From: Umezawaea endophytica
GTDB taxonomy: Bacteria > Actinomycetota > Actinomycetes > Mycobacteriales > Pseudonocardiaceae
Length of the DNA: 64,000 bases
NCBI RefSeq assembly: GCF_025061645.1
Contig: NZ_JANYMP010000004.1
Span: 303,117 to 367,116, forward strand
Reading direction: 5' to 3'
Part shown: piece by piece, positions 33,199-41,925 of the stretch
Layout: each line of letters opens with the position of its first letter
Position numbering within the stretch: position 1 is the stretch's first letter
The notes under the pieces: generated by a model
Told to the model about the DNA's origin: nothing
The model's input: the letters and a program-made list of their open reading frames with translations, nothing else
Database searches by the model: none
Translations under genes and position numbers: made by a program

Positions 33199-35345
33199 GC
33201 GGTTGCGCGGATGAGGACCAGGCGTTCTGGGAAGAGGACTGGTGCTTGTACGCCTGCTGTGGTCAGGGCCCTGCCCGTCGTGGTGATGCCTTCTTCGGTC
33301 CACCAGGGGAGTTGTACGCCCCAGCGGATGGCGTTGCCGTCTGGGATGTCGCCGGGGGGCTGGGGGCGTACGTGGTAGGTCTTGTCGGGGTGTAGGCCTG
33401 GTAGGCGGACTTGGCCGGTGGGGTAGTAGGTGGAGGTGTCGGTGGCGACGATGGCGTAGAGGGCGTCCGTGCCGTTTGCGGCTACTACGCCGTGCACGTG
33501 GTAGGCCGGGTCGGGGTGGTCGGCGTGTACCGCTGTGCCGGTGTGCAGGAGGGTGCGCACCTCCTTGTAGAGGGCCACCCATTCGGTGAGCCTGGCGCGG
33601 TCTTCCTCGCTGGCCTTGGTGAGGTCCCATTCGATGCCGAAGTGGCCGAAGAGCGCTGTGCCCGCGCGGAAGTCGAGCGGGTGCTTGCGGTGGGTGGTGT
33701 GGGAGATGCCCGAGCCCACGTGGGTGCCCATGAGTTCCAAGGGGATCAGGGCGTTGGTCCAGCGTTGGATGCCCTGGCGTTCCAGGGCGTCGATGCAGTC
33801 GGAGACCCAGACGCGGTCGGTGCGCTGGAGGATGGCCAGGTCGATCCTGCCGCCGCCGGAGGAACACGACTCGATTTCCACGGCGGGGTGCTTGGCGCGC
33901 AGTTCGTCGAGCAGGCGGTAGACGGCGAGGGTCTGGCCGTGGACGCCCGCGCGGCCGGTGGGGCGGTGGCCCGCCTCGACCAGGTCCCTGTTGTGGTCCC
34001 ACTTGAGGTAGGAGATGTCGTAGGTGGACAGCAGGTCGTCGAGGCGTTCCAGGATGTGCTGGAACGCCTCCGGGCGGGCCAGGTCGAGGACCTGCTGGTT
34101 GCGCGCGCGGCCGGGTAGGCGGCCGTCCTCGGGGGCCATGATCCAGTCGGGGTGGGCCCTGGCCAGGTCGGAGTCCTCGTTGATCATCTCCGGTTCCACC
34201 CACAGGCCGAACTGCATGCCCAGGCCCGTCACGTGGGAGATGATCGGGGTCAGGCCGTCCGGCCACACCTCGTCGGAGACGTACCAGTCGCCCAGGCCGC
34301 GCTGGTCGTCGCGGCGGGAGCCGAACCAGCCGTCGTCCAGGACGAACCGCTCGCCGCCCACGGCCGCGGCGGCGTCCGCCAGGTCCTTCAGGCGGGACAG
34401 GTCGTGGTCGAAGTAGACGGCCTCCCAGGTGTTGACCACCACCGGCCGCGGGCTGGACGGGTGGCCCGGTCGGGCGCGGAGGTCGGCGTGGAAGCGGGCG
34501 GAGAGCTCGTCGAGGCCGTTGCCGTAGGAGCCGTACTGCCACGGGGAGGTGTAGACCTCGCCCGGTTCCAGCACCACCTCGCCGGACAGCAGGAGTTCGC
34601 CGGAGCCGAGCAGGGACACGGCGTGGAAGGTGCGCTCGGCGAACGTGCGGTGGTTGCCGGACCACGCGGTGTGGACGGCCCAGACCTCGCCGGTGCGGTG
34701 GCCGAACGACCTGGTGCCCGCCGCGAGCAGGTAGGCCGAGTCGTAGCCGGTGCGGCCGGTGCGGTTCTCCCGCATCCGCAGGCCGTGCGTGAACTCCGTC
34801 CGCTGCGCGGCACGTTCCCGCAGGTGGCGGCCGGTGAAGTCGAGCAGTTCCACGGCGTCCGGCGGCACCGGGAGGGTCAGGTTCACCGCGTCGAGCGCGA
34901 ACGGCGAGTCGCCGGTGTTGGTCAGCGCGGCCCGCTGGCGGACCAGGCCCGCGGCGGTCAGTTCGATGGTCAGTTCCAGCGCCAGGCCCGCCGTGGTGTC
35001 CTCGGCCCGCACGACCACGACGCCGTCGGACACCGACGTGCCGGAGACGCGGAACGCGGTCGAGAAGTCGCGGCCCGCGCGGTTGCCCACCAGGCCGGGG
35101 GTGCCCAGCCAGCCCGCCGACTGCTCGGGCAGCACGGCCACGGCCACGTCACCGGCGACCGAGTTGCCGATCGGTTGGCGGAGGGAGGTGGTGCGCAGGG
35201 CGTCGAAGTCGGCGCCTTCGCCGAGGTCGGCGCCCCAGTGCAGGACCCTGGGCAGGGTCCCGCCGGACAGGTCGAGCGCGAGGCTCACCCCCGCCGCGCG
35301 CAGGTGGGCGTGGTCGGGGGTCGGGTCAGCGGGTGCGGAGGGCAC
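33189..35345 (-). CDS. GH36 alpha-galactosidase
   Basis: 718 aa, GTG start, no signal peptide, so intracellular. Full-length GH36: N-terminal beta-supersandwich ~1-290, TIM barrel with WEAVYFDHDLSRL and DDGWFGSRRDD, nucleophile Asp450 in YLKWDHNRD, and acid Asp516 in VSDCIDA near the ESCSSGGGR substrate loop. It removes alpha-1,6-galactose from imported galacto-mannooligosaccharides or raffinose-type sugars. It is divergent from the beta-mannosidase gene, sharing a ~106-bp control region. C-terminal codons are less GC-biased than the rest of the gene. Confidence 0.95.
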   Translation of the reverse strand: MPSAPADPTPDHAHLRAAGVSLALDLSGGTLPRVLHWGADLGEGADFDALRTTSLRQPIGNSVAGDVAVAVLPEQSAGWLGTPGLVGNRAGRDFSTAFRVSGTSVSDGVVVVRAEDTTAGLALELTIELTAAGLVRQRAALTNTGDSPFALDAVNLTLPVPPDAVELLDFTGRHLRERAAQRTEFTHGLRMRENRTGRTGYDSAYLLAAGTRSFGHRTGEVWAVHTAWSGNHRTFAERTFHAVSLLGSGELLLSGEVVLEPGEVYTSPWQYGSYGNGLDELSARFHADLRARPGHPSSPRPVVVNTWEAVYFDHDLSRLKDLADAAAAVGGERFVLDDGWFGSRRDDQRGLGDWYVSDEVWPDGLTPIISHVTGLGMQFGLWVEPEMINEDSDLARAHPDWIMAPEDGRLPGRARNQQVLDLARPEAFQHILERLDDLLSTYDISYLKWDHNRDLVEAGHRPTGRAGVHGQTLAVYRLLDELRAKHPAVEIESCSSGGGRIDLAILQRTDRVWVSDCIDALERQGIQRWTNALIPLELMGTHVGSGISHTTHRKHPLDFRAGTALFGHFGIEWDLTKASEEDRARLTEWVALYKEVRTLLHTGTAVHADHPDPAYHVHGVVAANGTDALYAIVATDTSTYYPTGQVRLPGLHPDKTYHVRPQPPGDIPDGNAIRWGVQLPWWTEEGITTTGRALTTAGVQAPVLFPERLVLIRATATT

Positions 35346-35383
35346 AGTGAGCTACATCCCTGTCGGTCGTCGAAGCACCATCA

Positions 35384-35412
35384 TTGACTTACTTTAGTTG
35401 CCGACGTAAGAA
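35384..35412 (+). promoter_or_regulatory. Candidate promoter of the beta-mannosidase operon
   Basis: TTGACT at 35384-35389, 17-bp spacer, TAAGAA at 35407-35412. An inverted repeat CTTAC/GTAAG (35388-35392, 35406-35410) spans it, and ACTTTAGTT inside resembles the ACTTCGTT elements at the ROK/transporter promoters. Confidence 0.55.
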
Positions 35413-35451
35413 TCGACGTGATTTCGAGTCACTTCGTGGAGCGGGGACCCC

Positions 35452-37896
35452 ATGATCCACCAGACCTTGCACGACGGGTGGCACCTGAGCGCGGTGTCGG
35501 GCGACGTGCCCGAGGCAGTCCAGGGCGTGAGCGTGCCCGCCGCGGTGCCGGGGAGCACCCACCTGGACCTGCTGGCCGCCGGGCTGATCCCCGACCCGTT
35601 CCTCGATCGCGCCGAGGAGGAGCTGACCTGGCTCCACCGGGCGGACTGGCGCTACGCGCTGACGTTCGACGCCGCGGCCCCCGCCGACGGCGAGCGGGTC
35701 GACCTGGTCTTCGAGGGGCTCGACACGGTGGCGGTGATCGAGCTGAACGGCGTGCGGCTCGGGTCCGTGAGGAACATGCACCGCGGCTACCGCTTCGACG
35801 TGCGGGAGGTGCTGCGGGACGGTGCGAACGACCTGGTGGTCACCTTCCGGTCCGCGCTGGCCTACGCCGCCGAGGTCGAGGCGGAGCTGGGCTGGCGGGA
35901 CCACGCCTACCCGCACCCGTTCAACATGGTCCGGAAGATGGCCTGCTCGTTCGGCTGGGACTGGGGCCCGGACCTCCAGACCGCGGGCATCTGGAAGCCC
36001 GTCCGGCTGGAGCGGTGGTCGGCCGCGCGGCTGGCGTCCGTGCGCCCGCTGGTGACGGTCGACGGCGACGGCCGGGTCGAGGTGCGCGTGGACGTCGAGC
36101 GCGCCGGGACGGCCGAGGTCGAGCTGGTGGCCACCGTGGACGGTCACGAGGAGCGGGTGGTGGTGGACGGCGACACCGCCGCGGTCACCGTCGTGGTGCC
36201 GGACCCCGAGCTGTGGTGGCCGGTCGGCTACGGCGCGCAGCCCCGCTACGACCTGAGGGTCGACCTGCTCGCCGACGGCGGGGTCGTCGACGGCGACGAG
36301 CGCCGGATCGGCTTCCGCACGATCACCGTCGACACCGAGCCCGACGAGATCGGCACCCCGTTCACCTTCGTGGTCAACGGGAAACCCGTGTTCGCCAAGG
36401 GCGCCAACTGGATCCCGGACGACCACTTCCTCACCCGGATCACCCGCGACCGGCTCGCCCGCCGGGTCGACCAGGCGGTCGGGGCGAACCTGAACCTGCT
36501 GCGGATCTGGGGCGGTGGGATCTACGAGACCGACGACTTCTACGACGTGTGCGACGAGCGCGGTGTGCTGGTGTGGCAGGACTTCCCGTTCGCCTGCGCC
36601 TCCTACGCCGAGGAGGAGCCGCTGTGGGGCGAGGTCGAGGCCGAGGCGCGGGAGAACGTCGCCCGGCTCGTCGCCCGCCCGTCGCTGGCGCTGTGGAACG
36701 GCAACAACGAGAACCTGTGGGGCTTCGCCGACTGGGGCTGGGCCGACCAGCTCGCCGGTCGCACGTGGGGGCTGAGGTACTACACCGAGCTGCTGCCCGC
36801 GATCGTCGCCGAGCTGGACCCGACCCGGCACTACTCGCCCGGAAGCCCGTACAGCCCCGGCGACGCGCACCCGAACGACCCGGACCACGGCACCCGGCAC
36901 GAGTGGGAGGTGTGGAACCGGCTCGACTACTCCCACTACCTCGACCACGTGCCGCGCTTCTGCTCCGAGTTCGGCTTCCAGGGCCCGCCGACGTGGACCA
37001 CGCTCACGAACTGGGTGCACGACGAGCCGCTGACGTCGACCTCGCCGACGTTCCTGCTGCACCAGAAGGCCGAGGACGGCAACGGCAAGCTCGACCGCGG
37101 CCTGGCCGCGCACCTGCCGGTGCCGGAGGACTTCGCCGACTGGCACTGGGCGACGCAGCTCAACCAGGCCCGCGCGGTCGCGTTCGGCGTCGAGCACTTC
37201 CGGTCCTGGTGGCCGCGCACGGCGGGCGCCGTCGTGTGGCAGCTCAACGACTGCTGGCCGTCCACGTCCTGGGCGGCGGTCGACGGCGACGAGCGCCCCA
37301 AGCCGCTCTGGTACTCGCTGCGGCACGCCTTCGCGCCCCGGCTGCTGACGTTCCAGCCCCGCGACGGGCGGCTCGTGCTGGCCGCCGTGAACGACCACGA
37401 CGAGGAGTGGACCGGCGAGGTGCGCCTGGAGCGGCAGACCTTCGGCGGCGAGGTGCTGGAGGCGACTACGCTGCCGGTGACGGTGCGGGCCCGGACCGCG
37501 GCCCTGATCGAGCTGACCGAGCCACTGGTCACCCCGAACGACCCGGAGGGAGAGGTGCTGGTGGCGACCACGGCCGACGCGCGCGCCGTCCACCTCTTCG
37601 CCGAGGACCGCGACCTGTCGTACGACCCCGCCCCGCTGAGCGCGCGGGTCGAAGCCGTGACCGGCGGCTACCGCGTCGACGTGCGCGCCACGTCGTTCGC
37701 GCGGGACGTCGCACTGCTGGCCGACCGGGTCGCCCCGGACGCCGTCGCCGAGGAGATGCTGGTGCCGATGCTCGCGGGGGAGACCCGCTCGTTCCTGGTC
37801 CGCACGGACGCGGTGCTGCCCGACCCGGCCGTGCTCGCCGGGCCGCACGTCCTGCGCTGCGCCAACGGCCTCGTGACCCCCGCGGTCAGGTCCTGA
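35452..37896 (+). CDS. GH2 beta-mannosidase
   Basis: 814 aa, no signal peptide, intracellular. GH2 layout: jelly-roll sugar-binding domain ~1-180 (PAAVPGSTHLDLLAAGLIPDPF, a mannosidase-type opening), immunoglobulin-like domain ~180-280, TIM barrel ~290-590 with acid/base Glu420 in LWNGNNENLWG and nucleophile Glu506 in FCSEFGFQG, then C-terminal beta domains. It splits mannobiose and mannooligosaccharides to mannose, downstream of GH5 mannanase and GH36 alpha-galactosidase. The TGA is followed directly, in the same frame, by the ATG of a LacI-like gene. Confidence 0.93.
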   Translation: MIHQTLHDGWHLSAVSGDVPEAVQGVSVPAAVPGSTHLDLLAAGLIPDPFLDRAEEELTWLHRADWRYALTFDAAAPADGERVDLVFEGLDTVAVIELNGVRLGSVRNMHRGYRFDVREVLRDGANDLVVTFRSALAYAAEVEAELGWRDHAYPHPFNMVRKMACSFGWDWGPDLQTAGIWKPVRLERWSAARLASVRPLVTVDGDGRVEVRVDVERAGTAEVELVATVDGHEERVVVDGDTAAVTVVVPDPELWWPVGYGAQPRYDLRVDLLADGGVVDGDERRIGFRTITVDTEPDEIGTPFTFVVNGKPVFAKGANWIPDDHFLTRITRDRLARRVDQAVGANLNLLRIWGGGIYETDDFYDVCDERGVLVWQDFPFACASYAEEEPLWGEVEAEARENVARLVARPSLALWNGNNENLWGFADWGWADQLAGRTWGLRYYTELLPAIVAELDPTRHYSPGSPYSPGDAHPNDPDHGTRHEWEVWNRLDYSHYLDHVPRFCSEFGFQGPPTWTTLTNWVHDEPLTSTSPTFLLHQKAEDGNGKLDRGLAAHLPVPEDFADWHWATQLNQARAVAFGVEHFRSWWPRTAGAVVWQLNDCWPSTSWAAVDGDERPKPLWYSLRHAFAPRLLTFQPRDGRLVLAAVNDHDEEWTGEVRLERQTFGGEVLEATTLPVTVRARTAALIELTEPLVTPNDPEGEVLVATTADARAVHLFAEDRDLSYDPAPLSARVEAVTGGYRVDVRATSFARDVALLADRVAPDAVAEEMLVPMLAGETRSFLVRTDAVLPDPAVLAGPHVLRCANGLVTPAVRS

Positions 37897-38757
37897 ATGG
37901 GGGCCACCCCGACGGGGTCGGTCGGCGCGGTCGGGCTGGTGCTCGCCCGCCCGACCCGGCTGCTCGGCGCGGAGCCGTTCTTCATGGAGTTCATCGCGGG
38001 CATCGAGGAGCGGCTGTCCGAACGCGGGCTGTCCGTGCTGCTGCACGTCGTGGCCGCGCACGACGCCGAGATCGCCGCGTACCGGCGGTGGGCGGCGCAC
38101 CACCTGGTGGACGCCGTCCTGCTGGTCAACCGGACCGCCGACGACCCCCGCCTCGCGGTGCTGCGGGAGGTCGGGCTGCCGACGATCGTCGTCGGCGAGC
38201 CGTCACCGGAACTGGCCACGCCCGCCGTGCGCTCCGACGACGTCGGGGCGATGGAGGAGGCCTTGGCGCACCTGCTGGAGCTGGGGCATCGGCACATCGC
38301 GCGGATCAGCGGTCCGCAGGCGCTGCTGCACACCCGTGCCCGCTCCGCGGCGCTGCTCGCGGGCTGCCACGCGGCGGGCGTCGAGCCGGTGGTGCTGGAG
38401 GGCGACTACTCGGAGGAGTCCGGCGCGAAGCTCACGGCCGCGCTGCTCACGCGGGACGAGCGGCCGACCGCGATCCTCTACGACAACGACGTGATGGCCG
38501 TGGCCGGGCTGAACACCGCCAAGGAGTTCGGCGTCGCCGTGCCGGACGAGCTGAGTCTCGTCGCGTGGGACGACTCGACGCTGTGCAGGCTGGCGTCGCC
38601 GTCGCTGACCACGATGAGCGTGGACGTGCACCAGTTCGGCACGTCGGTCGCCGAGTCCGTGCTGGAGCTGATCGACGGCGACCCGGTCGCGCCGCGGTGG
38701 TCACCGGCCGCCACGCTCGTCCAGCGGGGCAGCAGTGCCTCCGCCCCCACCCCCTGA
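37897..38757 (+). CDS. LacI-family effector-binding protein lacking the DNA-binding domain
   Basis: 286 aa. The sequence starts directly in the first beta-strand of a LacI/GalR periplasmic-binding-like core (GAVGLVLARPTRLLGAEPFFMEFIAG) and runs complete to the end (LSLVAWDDSTLCRLASPSLT). The ~55-residue helix-turn-helix and hinge are absent, and the preceding bases are the end of the mannosidase, so none is hidden upstream. It is clearly a paralogue of the full-length LacI regulator at 41926-42966 (shared EPFF, AYRRW, VAWDDSxLCRL). It may be a stand-alone sugar sensor, a dominant partner of its paralogue, or a decayed regulator. Confidence 0.82.
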   Translation: MGATPTGSVGAVGLVLARPTRLLGAEPFFMEFIAGIEERLSERGLSVLLHVVAAHDAEIAAYRRWAAHHLVDAVLLVNRTADDPRLAVLREVGLPTIVVGEPSPELATPAVRSDDVGAMEEALAHLLELGHRHIARISGPQALLHTRARSAALLAGCHAAGVEPVVLEGDYSEESGAKLTAALLTRDERPTAILYDNDVMAVAGLNTAKEFGVAVPDELSLVAWDDSTLCRLASPSLTTMSVDVHQFGTSVAESVLELIDGDPVAPRWSPAATLVQRGSSASAPTP

Positions 38758-38765
38758 GGAGAACC

Positions 38766-39755
38766 GTGACCCACGTCGCCGCGGACACGCGCTACGACGA
38801 CATGCCCTACCGCCGAGTCGGCCGCAGCGGGCTCAAGCTGCCCGCGGTGTCGCTGGGCCTCTGGCACAACTTCGGCGACGGCGACCGGACCTCGGACGTC
38901 CAGCGGGCCGTGCTGCGCCGGGCGTTCGACCTGGGCGTGACGCACTTCGACCTGGCGAACAACTACGGCCCGCCGCCCGGCTCGGCCGAGGAGAACTTCG
39001 GCAGGCACCTCCGCCGCGACCTGCTGCCGTACCGCGACGAGCTGGTCATCTCGACCAAGGCGGGCTACGGGATGTGGGCGGGCCCGTACGGCGAGTGGGG
39101 CTCGCGCAAGTCGCTGCTGTCCTCGTTGGACCAGTCGCTCGGCCGCATGGGCCTGGAGTACGTGGACGTCTTCTACTCGCACCGGCCGGACCCGGAGACG
39201 CCGATCGAGGAGACGATGGGCGCGCTCGACTCGGCCGTGCGGCAGGGGAAGGCGCTCTACGTCGGCATCTCCAACTACTCGCCGGAGCAAACCGTCGAGG
39301 CCGCGCGGGTGCTGCGCGAGCTGGGTACGCCGCTGCTGATCCACCAGCCGTCGTACTCGATGGTGAACCGGTGGATCGAGGACGGCCTCCAGGACGTGCT
39401 GGACGAGGTCGGCGCCGGGTCGATCGTGTTCTCGCCGCTGGCGCAGGGGCTGCTGACCGACCGGTACCTCAACGGCGTCCCGGCGGACTCGCGCGCGGCG
39501 TCGGACAGCCCGTTCCTGACCTCCGCCGGGCTCACCGAGGAGACCCTCGGCAAGGTCAGGGCGCTCGACGACATCGCCAAGCGGCGCGGTCAGACGTTGG
39601 CGCAGATGGCCATCGCGTGGGTGCTGCGGGGCGGCCGGGTGACCTCGGCGCTCGTCGGCGCGAGCAGCGTGGCGCAGCTCGAGGACACCGTCGCGGCGAC
39701 CCGGAACCTGGGGTTCGACGCCGACGAGCTGGCCGAGATCGACCGCCTGCTCTGA
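38766..39755 (+). CDS. Aldo/keto reductase
   Basis: 329 aa, GTG start 8 bp after the LacI-like gene, preceded by GAGGAG. AKR TIM barrel with the catalytic tetrad visible as Asp and Tyr in FDLANNYG, Lys in ISTKAGYG and His in YSHRPD; closest in look to the YghZ/Kv-beta-like group (SAEENFGRHLRRDLLPYRDELVIS). NADP(H)-dependent reduction of a sugar-derived aldehyde or ketone is likely. As the last gene of the mannosidase operon it may act on the released sugar or detoxify by-products; the substrate is not predictable. Confidence 0.88.
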   Translation: MTHVAADTRYDDMPYRRVGRSGLKLPAVSLGLWHNFGDGDRTSDVQRAVLRRAFDLGVTHFDLANNYGPPPGSAEENFGRHLRRDLLPYRDELVISTKAGYGMWAGPYGEWGSRKSLLSSLDQSLGRMGLEYVDVFYSHRPDPETPIEETMGALDSAVRQGKALYVGISNYSPEQTVEAARVLRELGTPLLIHQPSYSMVNRWIEDGLQDVLDEVGAGSIVFSPLAQGLLTDRYLNGVPADSRAASDSPFLTSAGLTEETLGKVRALDDIAKRRGQTLAQMAIAWVLRGGRVTSALVGASSVAQLEDTVAATRNLGFDADELAEIDRLL

Positions 39756-39783
39756 ATTCCCCCGAACGCGGTGGTCGCAGGCA

Positions 39784-39812
39784 TTGATCTCCCGGTGCTT
39801 AACCGGTTAACT
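39784..39812 (+). promoter_or_regulatory. Promoter with overlapping TTAACCGGTTAA operator before the ROK kinase
   Basis: TTGATC at 39784-39789, 17-bp spacer, TTAACT at 39807-39812. The perfect 12-bp palindrome TTAACCGGTTAA (39799-39810) covers the end of the spacer and the -10, the position expected of a repressor site. Confidence 0.65.
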
Positions 39813-39847
39813 TCGCGAAGGTCCTCCATTCCGACGAGGTGAGCCGC

Positions 39848-40810
39848 ATGGCGCTGATGGTCGATCTCGCTCTCGCGGTGGACGTGGGAGGCACGAAGCT
39901 GGCGGCGGCACTCGTCACGCCGGACGGGACGGTGGTGGACCGGCGGTCCGCCGCCACCCCGCCAGGCGACGGCGAAGTGGTGTGGCGAGCCCTGGAGGCC
40001 GTGCTGCTGGAGTTGACCGCCGGTCACGCCGTGGTCGGGGTGGGCATCGCCAGCGCGGCACCGATGGACGTCCGCACCGGCACCGTCAGCCCGGTCAACA
40101 TCCCCGGCTGGCGCGGCTTCCCGCTCGTCGACCGCGTCTCCGCGCTGGTGCCCGGCGTGCCGGTGCGGCTGGCCGGGGACGCGGTGTGCATGGCGCTCGC
40201 CGAGTACCACCACGGCGCGGGCCGCGGGAGCCACGCCCTGCTGGGCATGGTCGTGTCGACCGGCGTGGGCGGCGGGTTCGTCTTCGACGGCCGGGCACAC
40301 CTCGGCGCCGCGGGCAACGCCGGGCACGTCGGCCACTTCGTCCTCGAACCCGGCGGCCCGCTCTGCGCGTGCGGCGCCCGCGGCTGCTCCGAGGCCATCG
40401 CCAGCGGGCCGTCGATCGTGCGCTGGGCGTCCGACCGCGGCTGGCTCGCCGCGGGCGTCGCCGACGGCCGGTCGCTGGCCGCCTCGGCGCGGGCGGGCGA
40501 CCCGATCGCGCGGGCGGCGTTCCACCGGTCGGGGACCGCGGTCGCGCAGGTGATCACCGTGGCCGCCGCGCTGTGCGAGGTCGACCGGGTGGTCGTCGGC
40601 GGTGGCGTGGCGCAGGCGTGGGACCTGCTCGGCCCGGCCATCACCGGAGCGCTCGCGGGATGGCCGGGCCTGGACTTCATCCGGCACGTCGACGTGCACC
40701 CGGCGCTGCTCGGCGTGGACGCCGGGCTGGTCGGCGCCGCCGCACTCGTCCGGGAGCGGGCACCGGAGGGTGCCGCCGAACCCGCGCCCGCCGCGGGGAG
40801 CACGCGGTGA
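39848..40810 (+). CDS. ROK-family sugar kinase
   Basis: 320 aa from ATG 39848; the GTG at 39839 is also in frame, but its surroundings (GAGGTGAG) make the better ribosome-binding site for the ATG. No helix-turn-helix, so an enzyme rather than a regulator. ATP-binding loop LAVDVGGTKLAAALV at the N-terminus, MVVSTGVGGGFVFDG, and the zinc motif GHVGHF...CACGARGCSEA. It phosphorylates a hexose such as glucose, mannose or N-acyl-hexosamine. The TTAACCGGTTAA operator upstream puts it in the same putative regulon as the esterases and LacI gene to its right. Confidence 0.88.
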   Translation: MALMVDLALAVDVGGTKLAAALVTPDGTVVDRRSAATPPGDGEVVWRALEAVLLELTAGHAVVGVGIASAAPMDVRTGTVSPVNIPGWRGFPLVDRVSALVPGVPVRLAGDAVCMALAEYHHGAGRGSHALLGMVVSTGVGGGFVFDGRAHLGAAGNAGHVGHFVLEPGGPLCACGARGCSEAIASGPSIVRWASDRGWLAAGVADGRSLAASARAGDPIARAAFHRSGTAVAQVITVAAALCEVDRVVVGGGVAQAWDLLGPAITGALAGWPGLDFIRHVDVHPALLGVDAGLVGAAALVRERAPEGAAEPAPAAGSTR

Positions 40811-40826
40811 CGGGGTTCCGCGCCGG

Positions 40827-41807
40827 TCAGGGCTTCAGCACCGACCGCAGGTGGCGCAACTGGCGTTCCACGTGCCCCCGCGGCAGGGAGTGCCCGGTGA
40901 ACGGGAACACCGCGATGTCCTTGGGCGCCTTGATCTCGTTGTAGGCCGCGTACACCGTCGACGGCGGGCAGACGTCGTCCATCAGCCCGACCGTGAGCAG
41001 GCACTCCGCGGTGATCCGGCGGGCCAGCAGCGCGCAGTCGACGTACCGCAGGGTGTCCAGCGCGGCGGGCACGAGGTGGATGTTCTGGGCCAGGAAGTCG
41101 GCCACCTCGCTGTACGGCGGCTTGCCGGTGAGCGTGACCGCGCGCTGGAAGTCGCACAGGAACGGCACGTCCGCGTGGCACAGCTTGACCAGGTCGCCAC
41201 TCAGCGCCGCCGCCGCGAGCGCCAGCCCGCCGCCCTGGCTGACGCCGGTGACCGCGATCCGGTCGCGGTCGACGCCGTCCAGCCCGGCCACGACCTCCAC
41301 GGCCCGAGCCGCGTCCACGATCAGCCGCGTGAAGTAGTAGGACTCCGGCTTCTCGATGCCCCTGGTCAGCATGCCGGGGTGCGCCGGGCCGGCCAGCGCC
41401 GCGCCGGGGTCGCCGGTCGCGCCGACCGACCAGCGCCCGCCCTGGCCGCGGGTGTCCATCACGAACACCGCGAACCCGGTGCTGGGCAGCAGGGTGTGCT
41501 CGACCGGCAGGCCGCGCCCGCCGCCATAGCCGATGAACGTGACCACGGTCGGCAGGGGGGCGTCACCGCTGCCGGGCGGGCGGAGGTACCAGGCGCGGAT
41601 CGGGTCGCCGTCCGCGCCGGAGAACTCGACGTCCGCGACCGGCAGCGACCCGTAGACCTCGGGCTCGTGCGGCGTCAGCACCGTCGGCCGCGCCGCCGCG
41701 CGGGCCTCGTCCAGCCTGACCTCCCACCACTGGTCAAGGCCTTCCGGCTCGACGGTGGGAGTGCGGTAGGCGACGAGCTGGTCGGCTGGCATGTCGAACC
41801 ACGGCAC
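40827..41807 (-). CDS. CE7-family acetyl xylan esterase / cephalosporin-C deacetylase
   Basis: 326 aa, the usual CE7 length, no signal peptide, intracellular. Opening MPWFDMPADQLVAYRTP and the RGQGG motif (DTRGQGGRWS) are CE7 signatures. Catalytic triad: Ser190 in GVSQGGG, Asp in LMDDVCPPS, His in TGHSLPRG. It removes acetyl groups from short imported xylo- or manno-oligosaccharides. It is convergent with the ROK kinase (16-bp gap) and divergent from the LacI gene, with an operator 18 bp upstream of its start. Confidence 0.92.
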   Translation of the reverse strand: MPWFDMPADQLVAYRTPTVEPEGLDQWWEVRLDEARAAARPTVLTPHEPEVYGSLPVADVEFSGADGDPIRAWYLRPPGSGDAPLPTVVTFIGYGGGRGLPVEHTLLPSTGFAVFVMDTRGQGGRWSVGATGDPGAALAGPAHPGMLTRGIEKPESYYFTRLIVDAARAVEVVAGLDGVDRDRIAVTGVSQGGGLALAAAALSGDLVKLCHADVPFLCDFQRAVTLTGKPPYSEVADFLAQNIHLVPAALDTLRYVDCALLARRITAECLLTVGLMDDVCPPSTVYAAYNEIKAPKDIAVFPFTGHSLPRGHVERQLRHLRSVLKP

Positions 41808-41825
41808 GGGAGACCCCCAAGGCGC

Positions 41826-41837
41826 TTAACCGATTGA
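41826..41837. promoter_or_regulatory. TTAACCGGTTAA-type operator between CE7 esterase and LacI gene
   Basis: TTAACCGATTGA matches 10 of 12 consensus positions. It lies 18 bp before the esterase start and 88 bp before the LacI start, so it could serve repression of the esterase and autoregulation. Confidence 0.5.
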
Positions 41838-41925
41838 CCGTCCGCAGACTACTCGCGCGCGGCTGCCGTGCGGACCGGTCTTCCGGGGCTAGACTCCCGT
41901 GATCAACAAGCGGTAGGGGGAGTCG

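Noticed and set aside
35389-38103. Long minus-strand frame opposite beta-mannosidase
   Set aside because: No recognisable domain; the sense strand shows both GH2 catalytic glutamates.
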